64,000 nucleotides of DNA from SKVJ01 sp964578745 (GCA_964578745.1 CAZODZ010000001.1:1-64000); one strand, 5' to 3'. Positions 52,753 to 60,988 are shown, numbered from the stretch's first letter. Program-made: numbers and translations. Notes: generated from the sequence alone by a model not told the origin.

Positions 52753-53133
52753 GTTGGGTGAGTGCTTGTCACTGTCTGCCAACAGGAACTCGTCAGACAT
52801 TGCAATGGCATCGACGGGACACACATCTGCACACTGCGCACAGAAGCAGCAACGGGTGATGAAGAACTTGACCTTCTTCTCTTCAGGAATGAACTCAATC
52901 GCTTTCCCAGGACAGACCCTTATGCACAGCTGGCAGCCTATGCACTTCTCCCGGTCATATGCAATCTTGCCTCGGAAGCCTGGTGGTATCGGCACAGGGG
53001 GATTGGCTGTCACACGCCTGTGTTGTATCGCCTCCAGGAAAGCTGTTGCCGATTTGGGTGCGTGAGTCGCGGGAAAGCAGTTGGTTGCCGGTCGTCTGAG
53101 CAACTGCCGCATCAGTATCTTGAGTATCGTCAT
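52735..53133 (-). CDS. mbhN: Hydrogenase iron-sulfur subunit, MbhN/NuoI-like ferredoxin
   Basis: 132 residues. Two [4Fe-4S] binding motifs are complete: CIGCQLCIRVCPGK and CCFCAQCADVCPVDA. The N-terminal 55 residues precede the clusters as in NuoI/EchF/MbhN. It links external ferredoxin to the small subunit's proximal cluster. It is the last gene of the 14-gene operon, 13 bases after the NuoH-like gene. Confidence 0.93.
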   Translation of the reverse strand: MTILKILMRQLLRRPATNCFPATHAPKSATAFLEAIQHRRVTANPPVPIPPGFRGKIAYDREKCIGCQLCIRVCPGKAIEFIPEEKKVKFFITRCCFCAQCADVCPVDAIAMSDEFLLADSDKHSPNLVVTE

Positions 53134-53146
53134 TGTTCAGTCACGC

Positions 53147-54160
53147 TCATATCACGAAGTCAATCCACAGGAGTAGCAGCCCGATCAGGCTCATGAATGT
53201 CATACCCGCGACGTAGAACGTGCTTGCCTGCGTTACCTTGAACCGGGCCATAGCGGATCGAACGACCGCCACAGCGATGAACATGACGGCAAACACCTTC
53301 AGGAGGAAGAAGGCTCCATCCACGACGCTGCTCCAGGCGCTGCCTGTGATTCCTAGTGCGGCTGCGATGCCGTACGGGAAAAAGAGTGCCACCACTAGTG
53401 AGAGGACAGCGAACCCGCGGATCGCATTGCCTACGTAGTACAGGGCGAGATTACGGCCGGAGTACTCCACTAGTAGGCCGCCAGCCAGCTCCGTTTCTGC
53501 CTCGGCGATGTCGAACGGGATGCGACCCAGCTCGCCAGGTGTCACCGCAATGAGCGTCAGCAACAGAAGAAGGGCGCCGACGAATCCGACGGGTCCCACG
53601 AGATCCCATACTGGGTACTGTGACAGCGTAGAGAACGCGAATGCATGTCCATCTGCAGCCTGAAGCGCTCGCCACGCGAGACCGACAGCTGTCACCGACA
53701 GCGGGAACTCGTAGCTCATCATGATGACCATCTCGCGCTGGGCGCCGACTGTCGCGTAGGGTGAACTAGAGGCAAAGCCCCCGACTACGAGAGCCAGGGA
53801 GGGGATCATCAACAGGTACAGAACGAGAATGAGGTCCCCTGAACCTGCGAAGAGCGCCGGCTTGCCGAAGAGCGGTATGTACAGGAGGAGGGCGGCTGAC
53901 CCCATTACGCAGAGAACCGGCGACACATGGAAGAGCCATTTCCATGCTCCATCGGGGACGATGTTCTCCTTCATCAGTAGCTTGCTGACGTCCCGATATG
54001 GCTGAACAACTGGGGGGCCGACCCTGCTCTGCATGCGGGCGACAATCTGTCTGTCGAGGCCGAGATAGAACAGTCCCACGAGCGAACCAGCTATAGCCAG
54101 CACGACAGGTCCGACCAGCAGGGTAATCAGTCCAGGTGGATTACTTCCCAGAAAGCTCAG
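53147..54160 (-). CDS. mbhM: Hydrogenase membrane anchor, MbhM/NuoH/HycD-like, probable CTG start
   Basis: About 337 residues, eight membrane segments. Conserved loops include LDRQIVARMQSRVGPPVVQPYRD, TPGELGRIPFDIAEAETELAGGLLVEYSG (quinone-chamber-like glutamates) and ALYYVGN. The first standard start, GTG 54103, would cut into the first membrane helix and has no SD. An in-frame CTG at 54160 has AGGAGG seven bases upstream and yields LSFLGSNPPGLITLLVGPV ahead of the helix; it overlaps the large-subunit stop by 20 bases. It forms the ion-transfer module linking the peripheral arm to the antiporter units. Confidence 0.85.
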   Translation of the reverse strand: MSFLGSNPPGLITLLVGPVVLAIAGSLVGLFYLGLDRQIVARMQSRVGPPVVQPYRDVSKLLMKENIVPDGAWKWLFHVSPVLCVMGSAALLLYIPLFGKPALFAGSGDLILVLYLLMIPSLALVVGGFASSSPYATVGAQREMVIMMSYEFPLSVTAVGLAWRALQAADGHAFAFSTLSQYPVWDLVGPVGFVGALLLLLTLIAVTPGELGRIPFDIAEAETELAGGLLVEYSGRNLALYYVGNAIRGFAVLSLVVALFFPYGIAAALGITGSAWSSVVDGAFFLLKVFAVMFIAVAVVRSAMARFKVTQASTFYVAGMTFMSLIGLLLLWIDFVI

Positions 54161-55397
54161 CTTGCAGCCTCCTTGTCTTCTCCAGCGAGAGTTGGTGCAG
54201 CCTTTCGCCGTCGAGCACGCGGCATGTTCCTGAGGCGTTGTCCATCACAACAGCACGATTGGCGCACGACATGCACGGGTCAATAGACGCAAACGCTATC
54301 GGCACGTCTGCAATCTGTCCGCCCTTGAGTATCGTCTCGACGGCCTGCAGGTTCGCGTATGTGGGCGCTCGGACCTTCCACGCCTCGAGAGGTTCCTCTC
54401 CACTCTTCAGGCGGACGTAGTGTAGGTTTTCGCCGCGAGGTGCCTCGACCCGTGCTACGGACTCTCCCTCTGCTTTCTTCAGCAGAGCGAGCAGCTTGGC
54501 TATCTTTGGTTCGGTGAGAATGGGCCCCGCAGGCATCGAACTGACGGCTGCCTCAATAATCTCAATCGATTGCTTGATTTCAAGCAAACGCACGACTATC
54601 CGGTCGTAGACGTCCCCGACTACCTCGCCGGTCAGCACGTCCGGAGTTATTGCATCGACCCCGATATCTGCGTATGCCCCGTATGGGTGGTCCTGGCGCA
54701 CATCTAATGGCACACCGCTCGCTCGTGCTGTGGGACCGGCGACGCAGAGGCGCAGCGCATCCTCCTTGCTGAGAATGCCGACTCCTCGTGTTCTCATCTT
54801 TATCGTCCGGTCCTCAAGGAAGATTTTTTTCAGCTCGTCGAAAGCTACCTTGTAGAACGCCATAGCCTCACGAATGGCGGCGAATTGCTCCTCTGCGAAG
54901 TCGCGCCGCACTCCGCCAATCATGTACATCGCTTTGGAGTTGCGGTTACCCGTGAGCATTTCCGTGAGGTCCATTATCTTCTCTCGCACGTTCCAGACAT
55001 AGTAGAAGACTGACTCAAAGCCTATCTCATGACCGGCAACTCCTGCCCAGAGCAGGTGTGAATGTATGCGCTCGATCTCGGCCACAATGGTGCGGATGTA
55101 GTCAGCACGTGGCGGTACGTCAATCCCTGTAGCCTGTTCCACCGCAAGAACATACGCAAAGGGGTGGCACGCCGAGCAGATGCCGCATATGCGTTCGGCC
55201 AGGTATATGGTCTGTACGGGGTTATTGCGGTTCATCCCTATCCATTCGATGCCGCGGTGCACGTGACCGAGATCGACATCGACGGCCGTGACCTCTTCCC
55301 CGTCGATCGTAAGGTCGAGACGTATCGGTTCATGTACTGCTGGGTGAATTGGCCCTATCGGCAGCGAATAGCTCGTCTTGTGGACTGTGTCACTCAT
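54141..55397 (-). CDS. mbhL: Group 4 [NiFe]-hydrogenase large subunit, MbhL-like
   Basis: 418 residues from ATG 55397, which overlaps the NuoC-like stop by 8 bases. NiFe ligands are present in both motifs: ERICGICSACH (C71, C74) and DPCMSCANR (C375, C378), so this is a true hydrogenase rather than the Mbs/Nuo relatives that lost them. The core matches NuoD/HycE (GPIHPAVHEP, HVHRGIEW, RIHSHLLWAG). After R381 come 37 more residues, the extension expected to be cut by the neighbouring maturation protease. Hydrogen is made from or oxidised to reduced ferredoxin in the cytoplasmic arm. Confidence 0.95.
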   Translation of the reverse strand: MSDTVHKTSYSLPIGPIHPAVHEPIRLDLTIDGEEVTAVDVDLGHVHRGIEWIGMNRNNPVQTIYLAERICGICSACHPFAYVLAVEQATGIDVPPRADYIRTIVAEIERIHSHLLWAGVAGHEIGFESVFYYVWNVREKIMDLTEMLTGNRNSKAMYMIGGVRRDFAEEQFAAIREAMAFYKVAFDELKKIFLEDRTIKMRTRGVGILSKEDALRLCVAGPTARASGVPLDVRQDHPYGAYADIGVDAITPDVLTGEVVGDVYDRIVVRLLEIKQSIEIIEAAVSSMPAGPILTEPKIAKLLALLKKAEGESVARVEAPRGENLHYVRLKSGEEPLEAWKVRAPTYANLQAVETILKGGQIADVPIAFASIDPCMSCANRAVVMDNASGTCRVLDGERLHQLSLEKTRRLQAELSGK

Positions 55398-55932
55398 GCT
55401 GGATTCCCTCTCGGCCACCCAGTATATGCAACATATCATGGGGCCCTGTTTCGTCCCGACGCCATGGATTTACTCCTGCCGGGAAGCTGTCGGATACGAA
55501 TAGCCTGCGGTCATCGGGAATGCCTTCGACCCGGAGGCCCATCATTTCCTGTTGTTCACGCTCCGAGAAGATTGCTCCAGGAATCAGGTCTGTGATGGTG
55601 GGGACTGCAAGGTTGCTCTTGTTGAGCCTGAACTTCAGAACAATGGCAGTGGCGCTTCGGCGTTGACCGAAGCATAGCGAGAAATGGTAACAGACTTCGA
55701 TTTCGTCGCCCAGATCGGCCGAGGAGATGACCGAAAAATGGGGCATCGGCTCAAGTGTGCACAGATGTAAGACTGCATCATGCAGCGCTTGTGGCTTGAT
55801 TTTCACCCATAGGGACACGTAGATGTGTCTCTGAACCCCTACTTCACGCTCGCATTTCCTTATGCCGATGACGGCATCACCCAAGGTCTTCTCAAAGCTC
55901 TGTGCGAGCTCGTCTGGTCCCAGTCTCGTCAT
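55390..55932 (-). CDS. mbhK: NuoC/MbhK-like hydrogenase subunit
   Basis: 180 residues from ATG 55932, overlapping the small-subunit stop by 4 bases (ATGA); the longer frame lacks SD support. The NuoC fold appears as FSVISSADLGDEIEVCYHFSL followed by IPTI-like PTITDLIPGAIFSEREQQEMMGL, the conserved 30-kDa subunit signature. It sits between small and large subunits as in MbhJKL. It has no cofactor. Confidence 0.92.
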   Translation of the reverse strand: MTRLGPDELAQSFEKTLGDAVIGIRKCEREVGVQRHIYVSLWVKIKPQALHDAVLHLCTLEPMPHFSVISSADLGDEIEVCYHFSLCFGQRRSATAIVLKFRLNKSNLAVPTITDLIPGAIFSEREQQEMMGLRVEGIPDDRRLFVSDSFPAGVNPWRRDETGPHDMLHILGGREGIQHE

Positions 55933-56369
55933 TTTGAGGTTGCCCTCTCCTTTGTAGCGCCTTCGAGCTTCAGCCATGCCTTGACGACGCCATCAATGAT
56001 TGCCTCCGGTCGTGCCGGGCACCCCGGAACATAGATGTCGACCGGGATGATCTGATCCACTGGCCCGATGAGGTTGTAGGATTCATGAAAGACGGTGCCT
56101 TCGTTGCCGCAGTTCCCGACGACAATTACTACCTTGGGCTCCGGGACCTGTGCGTATACCCTGCGAACCCTTGGTTCCATCTCCCTTGTAACCGGCCCTG
56201 TGACGAGCAGGACATCCGCATGTCGGGGCGAACCCACAAGCTTTACACCGAAACGCTCGAGGTCATACCGCGGCGTAAGCGACGCCACTATCTCGATGTC
56301 ACATCCGTTACAGGAGCCCGTGTTCACGTGATAGACCCATAGCGCCCGTTTGAATGAGTTCATCCCCAT
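55929..56369 (-). CDS. mbhJ: [NiFe]-hydrogenase small subunit, MbhJ/NuoB-like
   Basis: 146 residues from ATG 56369. The four cluster cysteines of the proximal [4Fe-4S] site are all present: C20 and C23 (TGSCNGCDIE), C87 (VVGNCGNEG) and C117 (VPGCPARPE). Length and order match Ech/Mbh small subunits without the extra clusters of periplasmic enzymes. It passes electrons between the ferredoxin subunit and the NiFe site. Confidence 0.94.
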   Translation of the reverse strand: MGMNSFKRALWVYHVNTGSCNGCDIEIVASLTPRYDLERFGVKLVGSPRHADVLLVTGPVTREMEPRVRRVYAQVPEPKVVIVVGNCGNEGTVFHESYNLIGPVDQIIPVDIYVPGCPARPEAIIDGVVKAWLKLEGATKERATSK

Positions 56370-56388
56370 GTTTGCGTGTCTCCGTTTG

Positions 56389-56727
56389 TCACCAGGGACC
56401 AGCCGTAAGTATGACGATCCCCGCAATAGCAACTACCCCTATAAGCCACATGAGGTAGTCATTCACGATTCCCGTATGAGCCCGTATAAGCGGGTCATAG
56501 TACTGCTTGAGCGACTCAAAGAAACCCCAGTATATGTTGTGTGCTCTGACATGGCGCATACCGGCATCAGGCATGTCCTCGCCGGACAGAAACACCTTCT
56601 CCTGTTCGGTGCCTTGTTTGTGCTTGCTCTCACCGCGGGAACGGAATGCATAGGTGACGGCGATGAGAACGAGGAACGCAATGAGACAGACAACAGGGGC
56701 CCAGAACGCGAGTATCCTGATGTCCAT
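56389..56727 (-). CDS. mbhI: MbhI-like small membrane subunit
   Basis: 112 residues with one N-terminal and one C-terminal membrane segment. The middle and end (ESLKQYYDPLIRAHTGIVND followed by YLMWLIG) resemble archaeal MbhI, which joins the antiporter (MbhH) and hydrogenase (MbhM) membrane halves. It begins directly after the MrpD-like stop. This subunit marks the operon as Mbh-type rather than Ech or Hyc. Confidence 0.88.
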   Translation of the reverse strand: MDIRILAFWAPVVCLIAFLVLIAVTYAFRSRGESKHKQGTEQEKVFLSGEDMPDAGMRHVRAHNIYWGFFESLKQYYDPLIRAHTGIVNDYLMWLIGVVAIAGIVILTAGPW

Positions 56728-58293
56728 CTAGGAGCCTCCCATAATCACGCCGATGTACATGGTCTGATTCAGCAGGGCATCGGTGGCTGGATAGACTATC
56801 GTGTCGAGCACGAGCTGTGGAAACAGGCTGAAGAAGAGTGTTCCTGCTGCGAGCACGCCCATCCCGACCTTCATCGACAGCGGAACCGGCTTGACGTCTC
56901 TATACTCTGGGAGTCCGGGGCCGGTGAACGCTGCTTGGAACACTTTCGTGAATGATGCCAGAGTCATGATGGAGACGATAAGTGCCACGATCGCGAGCAT
57001 CGGATTCAATTGATAAGATGTCTCGTAAATCATCAGCTTGGATGCGAAACCGTTCATCGGTGGGATGCCGGAGATTGCCAGTGCGCCAATGATGAAGAAG
57101 GCGCAGGTCCATTTCATCGTGCGCCCCATACCTCCCATCCTGTCGAGGTCGCGCGTGCCAAGCGCGAAGAAGAGTGCCTCTCCAGTGAGAAGAAGCAGTC
57201 CCTTGAAGAAGGCGTTGTTTAGGACGTGGAACAGGCCTCCGGCGATTGCCTCGCGTCCGTAGGCTGCGACCGCCTGGGGGTCGCCCAGGACTGCCAGGCC
57301 GACGCCGAATCCAAGCAGCATATAGCCTTCTTGTGAGATGACGTGGTACGTCATCAGACGTTTGATGTCGGTCTGGCGAAGCGCCATTGTTACGCCGATG
57401 AACATGCTCAGTAGGCCCGCAACTATCACAAGCCAGCCGACTGCTGACACTGTCATCTTCACTCCGTACAGTGAGAAGACGATCCGCAGCGCGGCACCAA
57501 GGCATGTCAGTGACGACGCGTAAATGATCGGGCTCGTGCCAGCAGGTGCGGGGGTATATGTGTCAGGTACCCACCAGTGTGAAGGCACTGCCCCGCTCTT
57601 GGTCAGTAGCGCCCCTATCAGCAGCGCGAGTGCTATCTTGTCGAGCAGGGTATAACGCATCGCGTCGGATACAGCGGCGATGTTGAGAAGGTTGTACTGC
57701 CCGTAGAAGATGCCAATGCTCAGCAGCACAAGGAGCGCCGACACCGTTGACACGATGACATACTTGAATCCGCCTTCAACCGCATCGACGAAGCGGGTGC
57801 GAAAAGCTGCTAGGGCAGCTCCGGAGATCGACAGGATCTCAAGGAACACGAAGAGGTTGAATAAGTCTCCCGTGTACTGGATTCCGAGCATACTCGCTGT
57901 CAGCAAGAGCAGAAGCGTGTAGAACCTATCCTGCCCGCTCTCACCTCTCATTGCGGAGAGCGAGTACACGGCCCCCGATAGCGCCACCGTTGCGGCGATG
58001 ATGCCGAGGAACGCGCCGAGGCCGTCGACCTCCAGGATGATTCGCACAGGAACAATGTGGCTCTCCGGTATTGCGAGACCGGCTGCCGTGGCCCCCAGTG
58101 TGTAGACCTGGATACCAGCAGTGAGCACTTGGCGCACGACGGTGAAGACGAGGAACTCGACGAAGAGCAGGATGGCCACCACAAACACGTTTCGGACCTT
58201 CGCCCCGAGCCGTCCCACGAGCGGCGTAAGAAAGGCCGCTGCCAGCGGCACTGCGATGGCGAGTATCGGTGCGTGTGTTGTCAACGCGTCCAA
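56728..58293 (-). CDS. mbhH: MrpD/MbhH-like proton-pumping antiporter subunit
   Basis: 521 residues, about 14 membrane segments of the NuoL/M/N family. Key charged residues expected for ion transfer are present: Glu in FVFLEILSISGAA and Lys in LLIGALLTKSGAVPSHWWVPD, plus a second Lys/Glu-bearing half. It starts with a TTG codon six bases from the MrpC-like stop. The only full-length antiporter subunit in the operon, as in Mbh; MrpA's long N-terminal part is absent. Confidence 0.93.
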   Translation of the reverse strand: MDALTTHAPILAIAVPLAAAFLTPLVGRLGAKVRNVFVVAILLFVEFLVFTVVRQVLTAGIQVYTLGATAAGLAIPESHIVPVRIILEVDGLGAFLGIIAATVALSGAVYSLSAMRGESGQDRFYTLLLLLTASMLGIQYTGDLFNLFVFLEILSISGAALAAFRTRFVDAVEGGFKYVIVSTVSALLVLLSIGIFYGQYNLLNIAAVSDAMRYTLLDKIALALLIGALLTKSGAVPSHWWVPDTYTPAPAGTSPIIYASSLTCLGAALRIVFSLYGVKMTVSAVGWLVIVAGLLSMFIGVTMALRQTDIKRLMTYHVISQEGYMLLGFGVGLAVLGDPQAVAAYGREAIAGGLFHVLNNAFFKGLLLLTGEALFFALGTRDLDRMGGMGRTMKWTCAFFIIGALAISGIPPMNGFASKLMIYETSYQLNPMLAIVALIVSIMTLASFTKVFQAAFTGPGLPEYRDVKPVPLSMKVGMGVLAAGTLFFSLFPQLVLDTIVYPATDALLNQTMYIGVIMGGS

Positions 58294-58298
58294 GCCGT

Positions 58299-58652
58299 CT
58301 AGCCTTTCACCCTTCGTGATTTCTCGGCGTCGGTCTCACCCGTATGTCGGTAGATCAGTATGACCAGTGTGAGCATGAGTGCAGTTGTAGCTACACCGAT
58401 GACAATGCTTGTAAGGGTGAGCGCCTGTGGCACCGGCAGCACCATGTGCGTTCCCGACGCGTGAGTGAAGCCCGGCGCGGCGCCTTCATTACGATATCCG
58501 AGGGAAACGAGGAAGAGGTTGACTGCGGACTCCAGTATCGTAACGCCCATAACAATCTTGATGAGGTCTCGTTGCGTTACCATGATGTACAGCCCGACGC
58601 ATGCAAGCGCCGCGACTGCAACGAAAGGTGCATTCACAACGAGTGACGTCAT
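58299..58652 (-). CDS. mbhG: MrpC/MbhG-like subunit
   Basis: 117 residues, three membrane segments, NuoK-type. ATG overlaps the MrpB-like stop by four bases. IMVTQRDLIKIVMGVTILESAVNLFLVS and PLPQALTLTSIVIGVATTALML are typical, the latter with one variation (VPQALT). The small acidic residue in helix 2 (E) for proton relay is present. Confidence 0.93.
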   Translation of the reverse strand: MTSLVVNAPFVAVAALACVGLYIMVTQRDLIKIVMGVTILESAVNLFLVSLGYRNEGAAPGFTHASGTHMVLPVPQALTLTSIVIGVATTALMLTLVILIYRHTGETDAEKSRRVKG

Positions 58653-59110
58653 TCTCCATCCCCCGTCTTGCGTGACACCACTGCCATCGTGAGCATGATG
58701 GCGCTGAGACTTGCTATCACGTTAAGCGCAACGCCGATGTTCATCGGTGCGATGACGCCGCCTGTCCAGATGTCCTCGTGTGCGGGACCGTACTCGGGTA
58801 TGTGACCGAATAAGGGCGAGCCGACAAGGAAATTGTAGAAGAAGGTCTTGCACATTCCTCCGAATCCGAGCAACGCGAAGAGTACTGCACCGGCACATGA
58901 GACAAGCGTGAGACCGGAGACCGTGATATAGCGCCTGACCCGCTCGGAGCCGAACGCGACCAGCACAAGCGCCGTGGCCGATGCAAAAACGGCGCCACCC
59001 TGAAAGCCTCCGCCTACCGTCACGTGCCCGTGCATAATTACGTACAGACCGAACACGAGAATGGGCGGCGTTGCCAGTCGCGCGATGGTGCGGACAATTA
59101 CTGACATCAT
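58649..59110 (-). CDS. mbhF: MrpB/MbhF-like subunit
   Basis: 153 residues with four membrane segments. The family signature PPILVFGLYVIMHGHVTVGG followed by GFQGGAVFASATALV is intact, as is the GVALNVIASLSAIML end. Start overlaps the MbhE-like stop. It is a single protein like Mrp B, not fused to MrpA. Confidence 0.93.
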   Translation of the reverse strand: MMSVIVRTIARLATPPILVFGLYVIMHGHVTVGGGFQGGAVFASATALVLVAFGSERVRRYITVSGLTLVSCAGAVLFALLGFGGMCKTFFYNFLVGSPLFGHIPEYGPAHEDIWTGGVIAPMNIGVALNVIASLSAIMLTMAVVSRKTGDGE

Positions 59111-59382
59111 GCGGACCCGTCCTTCAGTCCCCGCAGTAGCAGCGCGACGCCTGTGAATGCCGTAAACAGGACGGTTGCCTCTCCAAGGGTGTCGTAGCCG
59201 CGCCAGTCGAAGACGACGGCGGCGACGGCACTGTTTGCCCCTGTGACCTCCTGCGTGTTCTGGATGATGTAGTCGTCCATTACCGAGGGCGGTTCGCCAA
59301 ATGGGCGCATTACCACTGCAACTACAAACAGCATCACGGCGACCACTACCAGCGTTATAGCTGCAAACAGTTTCCTTGCCAT
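59107..59382 (-). CDS. mbhE: MbhE-like subunit (MrpA C-terminal-like)
   Basis: 91 residues with two membrane segments. The motif DWRGYDTLGEATVLFTAFTG matches the last helix pair of MrpA (DYRGYDTLGE type), which in Mbh is a separate protein. It is 5 bases from the MbhD-like gene. Its separate existence is a diagnostic feature of the Mbh arrangement. Confidence 0.88.
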   Translation of the reverse strand: MARKLFAAITLVVVAVMLFVVAVVMRPFGEPPSVMDDYIIQNTQEVTGANSAVAAVVFDWRGYDTLGEATVLFTAFTGVALLLRGLKDGSA

Positions 59383-59387
59383 GACTT

Positions 59388-59630
59388 CTATGTCCTCTTT
59401 GTGGCCCGGATGGCGATTACAAAGATTGCTGTCGTAATTGCTGCACCCACGCCGGCTTCTGCAATCGCTACGTCAGGAGCCGACAGCAGGAAGAACTCCA
59501 GGGAGAGGAGCAGGCTCAGCACTGCCAGCAGAATGACCGCTGGCAGCAGGTCACGCAGCCGGGCAACGAGCACGGCGCACACGACCAGCAGAAGGGGCAC
59601 CACTGCGCGCAGCAGATCCAGTTCACTCAT
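59388..59630 (-). CDS. mbhD: MbhD-like subunit (DUF4040, MrpA-derived)
   Basis: 80 residues from ATG 59630 with overlapping MrpG stop. About three short membrane segments; the region LLLSLEFFLLSAPDVAIAEA followed by GVGAAITTAIFV is the typical DUF4040 stretch found in MrpA between its NuoL-like body and C-terminus. Glu residues in it line the ion pathway. Together with the next gene it replaces the C-terminal part of MrpA. Confidence 0.88.
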   Translation of the reverse strand: MSELDLLRAVVPLLLVVCAVLVARLRDLLPAVILLAVLSLLLSLEFFLLSAPDVAIAEAGVGAAITTAIFVIAIRATKRT

Positions 59631-59985
59631 CGAGTTTGGCACCTTCCAGGTCATCTACAATTGCCTTCGCCGGTCTTATGCCGCTGCGGTATCCGGCCCG
59701 GGCGATGGCGTGTGCTCCCGTTGGGTTGGTTACGACAATTGCTACAAGCGCGAGGAGAGAGTGCAACACTATCACCGAATCGGGTGAACCCCAGCCGCTG
59801 TCTATCCAGCCGGCGGTGCCCTGTAGCACAACGGCACCTATAAGGAAGATGGAACCGAACGTGGTGCACTTCGTTCCCGCGTGCAGTCTGGTGAAATAGT
59901 CCGGGAACCGGTGCAGTCCGATCCCCGCCATCAGATTGAAGAACAAGCCGATGCCTATCAGCACGTATGTGATTGTATTCAGCAC
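59623..59985 (-). CDS. mbhC: MrpG/MbhC-like subunit
   Basis: 120 residues from a GTG; three membrane segments. GIGLFFNLMAGIGLHRFPDY followed by FTRLHAGTKCTTFGS is the MrpG signature with the RxPDxxxRLHA motif. Begins right after the MrpF stop. Confidence 0.92.
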   Translation of the reverse strand: MLNTITYVLIGIGLFFNLMAGIGLHRFPDYFTRLHAGTKCTTFGSIFLIGAVVLQGTAGWIDSGWGSPDSVIVLHSLLALVAIVVTNPTGAHAIARAGYRSGIRPAKAIVDDLEGAKLDE

Positions 59986-60240
59986 CTAGAACTTACCCTT
60001 CTCGACGTATTTTGCGATGAACAATGTAGTCACAAACGACAAGAGCGCATAGACAATGGCAACGTCCACGTAGGTTGCTTCGTGGAATGCAGCTCCGAGT
60101 ATGACCATTGTGACTACAACCAGCGTGTTGATAGTATCCAGCCCGACAATTCTGTCGGGTGTGGTTGGGCCAATGATGACACGTACCAAGGCGATTACAA
60201 TGCACACACCCAGGATGACTGCGGCAGGCAGCCAGTTCAT
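59986..60240 (-). CDS. mbhB: MrpF/MbhB-like subunit
   Basis: 84 residues; ATG 60240 overlaps the MrpE stop by four bases. Three membrane segments with the MrpF loop VIIGPTTPDRIVGLDTINTL, in which the Asp residues are conserved, and an ending YVDVAIVYALLSFVTTLFIAKY. Confidence 0.93.
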   Translation of the reverse strand: MNWLPAAVILGVCIVIALVRVIIGPTTPDRIVGLDTINTLVVVTMVILGAAFHEATYVDVAIVYALLSFVTTLFIAKYVEKGKF

Positions 60241-60755
60241 TCGGCGATTCTCCTTGCCCACTGCGGGAACGGCCCGCAGATCAGGGAGCATTCCCGGGGC
60301 AACTGCTTGAGTGCCTGCTCGTCCACGTGGATCCAGTGTACGTACAGATCTCTTGTCTTCGTATCCACCTCCACGCTCAGTGTGCCGGGTGTAAGTGTGA
60401 TCGAATTTGCGAGGAGCGTCATGCTTGCGTCGTTGGACAGCCCCGTTGCCATGCGCACGATGCCGGGCCTTATCCGGCCGGTGATCACTCTGTAGACCAC
60501 ATCGAAATTGGCCTTGGTCAGTGCCCAGAAGAACGGCCCTGCTAGATATATCAGGAACAGGAACCAGCGTTGAGGGCTGAGGAGACGTGGCCAGTTGTCG
60601 CTCACAAGCGGGCGTGTGAGAGCTGCAACCAGCAGCGCGATTCCAACACCGATGCTGAGTTCGATCGGGTTCCAGATGCCTGCGCTGCCCGTAGCAGTCG
60701 TGAGCACGAGGTAGAGTATGAAACTCAGTATAGCTGTGGTCAGGAAACGTGACAT
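60237..60755 (-). CDS. mbhA: MrpE/MbhA-like subunit, first gene of the Mbh-type operon
   Basis: 172 residues with two to three membrane segments and the MrpE signature: a C-terminal MTLLANSITLTPGTLSVEVD followed by LYVHWIHV. It is the most upstream of the 14 genes. The SD-like CAGGAG lies within a hairpin whose other arm is CTCCTG directly before the ATG (60756-60774), so start selection may be regulated. A weak promoter is at 60793-60821. Confidence 0.92.
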   Translation of the reverse strand: MSRFLTTAILSFILYLVLTTATGSAGIWNPIELSIGVGIALLVAALTRPLVSDNWPRLLSPQRWFLFLIYLAGPFFWALTKANFDVVYRVITGRIRPGIVRMATGLSNDASMTLLANSITLTPGTLSVEVDTKTRDLYVHWIHVDEQALKQLPRECSLICGPFPQWARRIAE

Positions 60756-60774
60756 CAGGAGTGTGACGCTCCTG
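60756..60774 (-). promoter_or_regulatory. Hairpin over the SD of the Mbh operon
   Basis: Minus strand CAGGAG pairs with CTCCTG across a seven-base loop; the ATG follows the stem directly. The best SD for mbhA is inside the stem, so accessibility could gate translation of the whole operon. Confidence 0.45.
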
Positions 60775-60792
60775 TGTTCATTGATGATGCAG

Positions 60793-60821
60793 TGTATAGA
60801 TGTCCCCTAGGGTTGACTGAA
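60793..60821 (-). promoter_or_regulatory. Candidate promoter of the Mbh-type operon
   Basis: Minus strand TTCAGT (60816-60821) and TATACA (60793-60798) with a 17-base spacer. The -35 box is a weak match, so this is tentative. Confidence 0.35.
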
Positions 60822-60988
60822 ACACCTTTCCCGAAGGCTTCCGCTGTATGCACCACAACAATACCTCTACGGCCCGGGGGAATCTGACGCAGTATACATG
60901 TCCAGAATCGCTTGGCGCAAGAGCATCCGGGCCTGTTTAGGTGCGGTGCACAATTCCCGGCAGCCTTGTTCCTGCCTGTGTTGATGTC

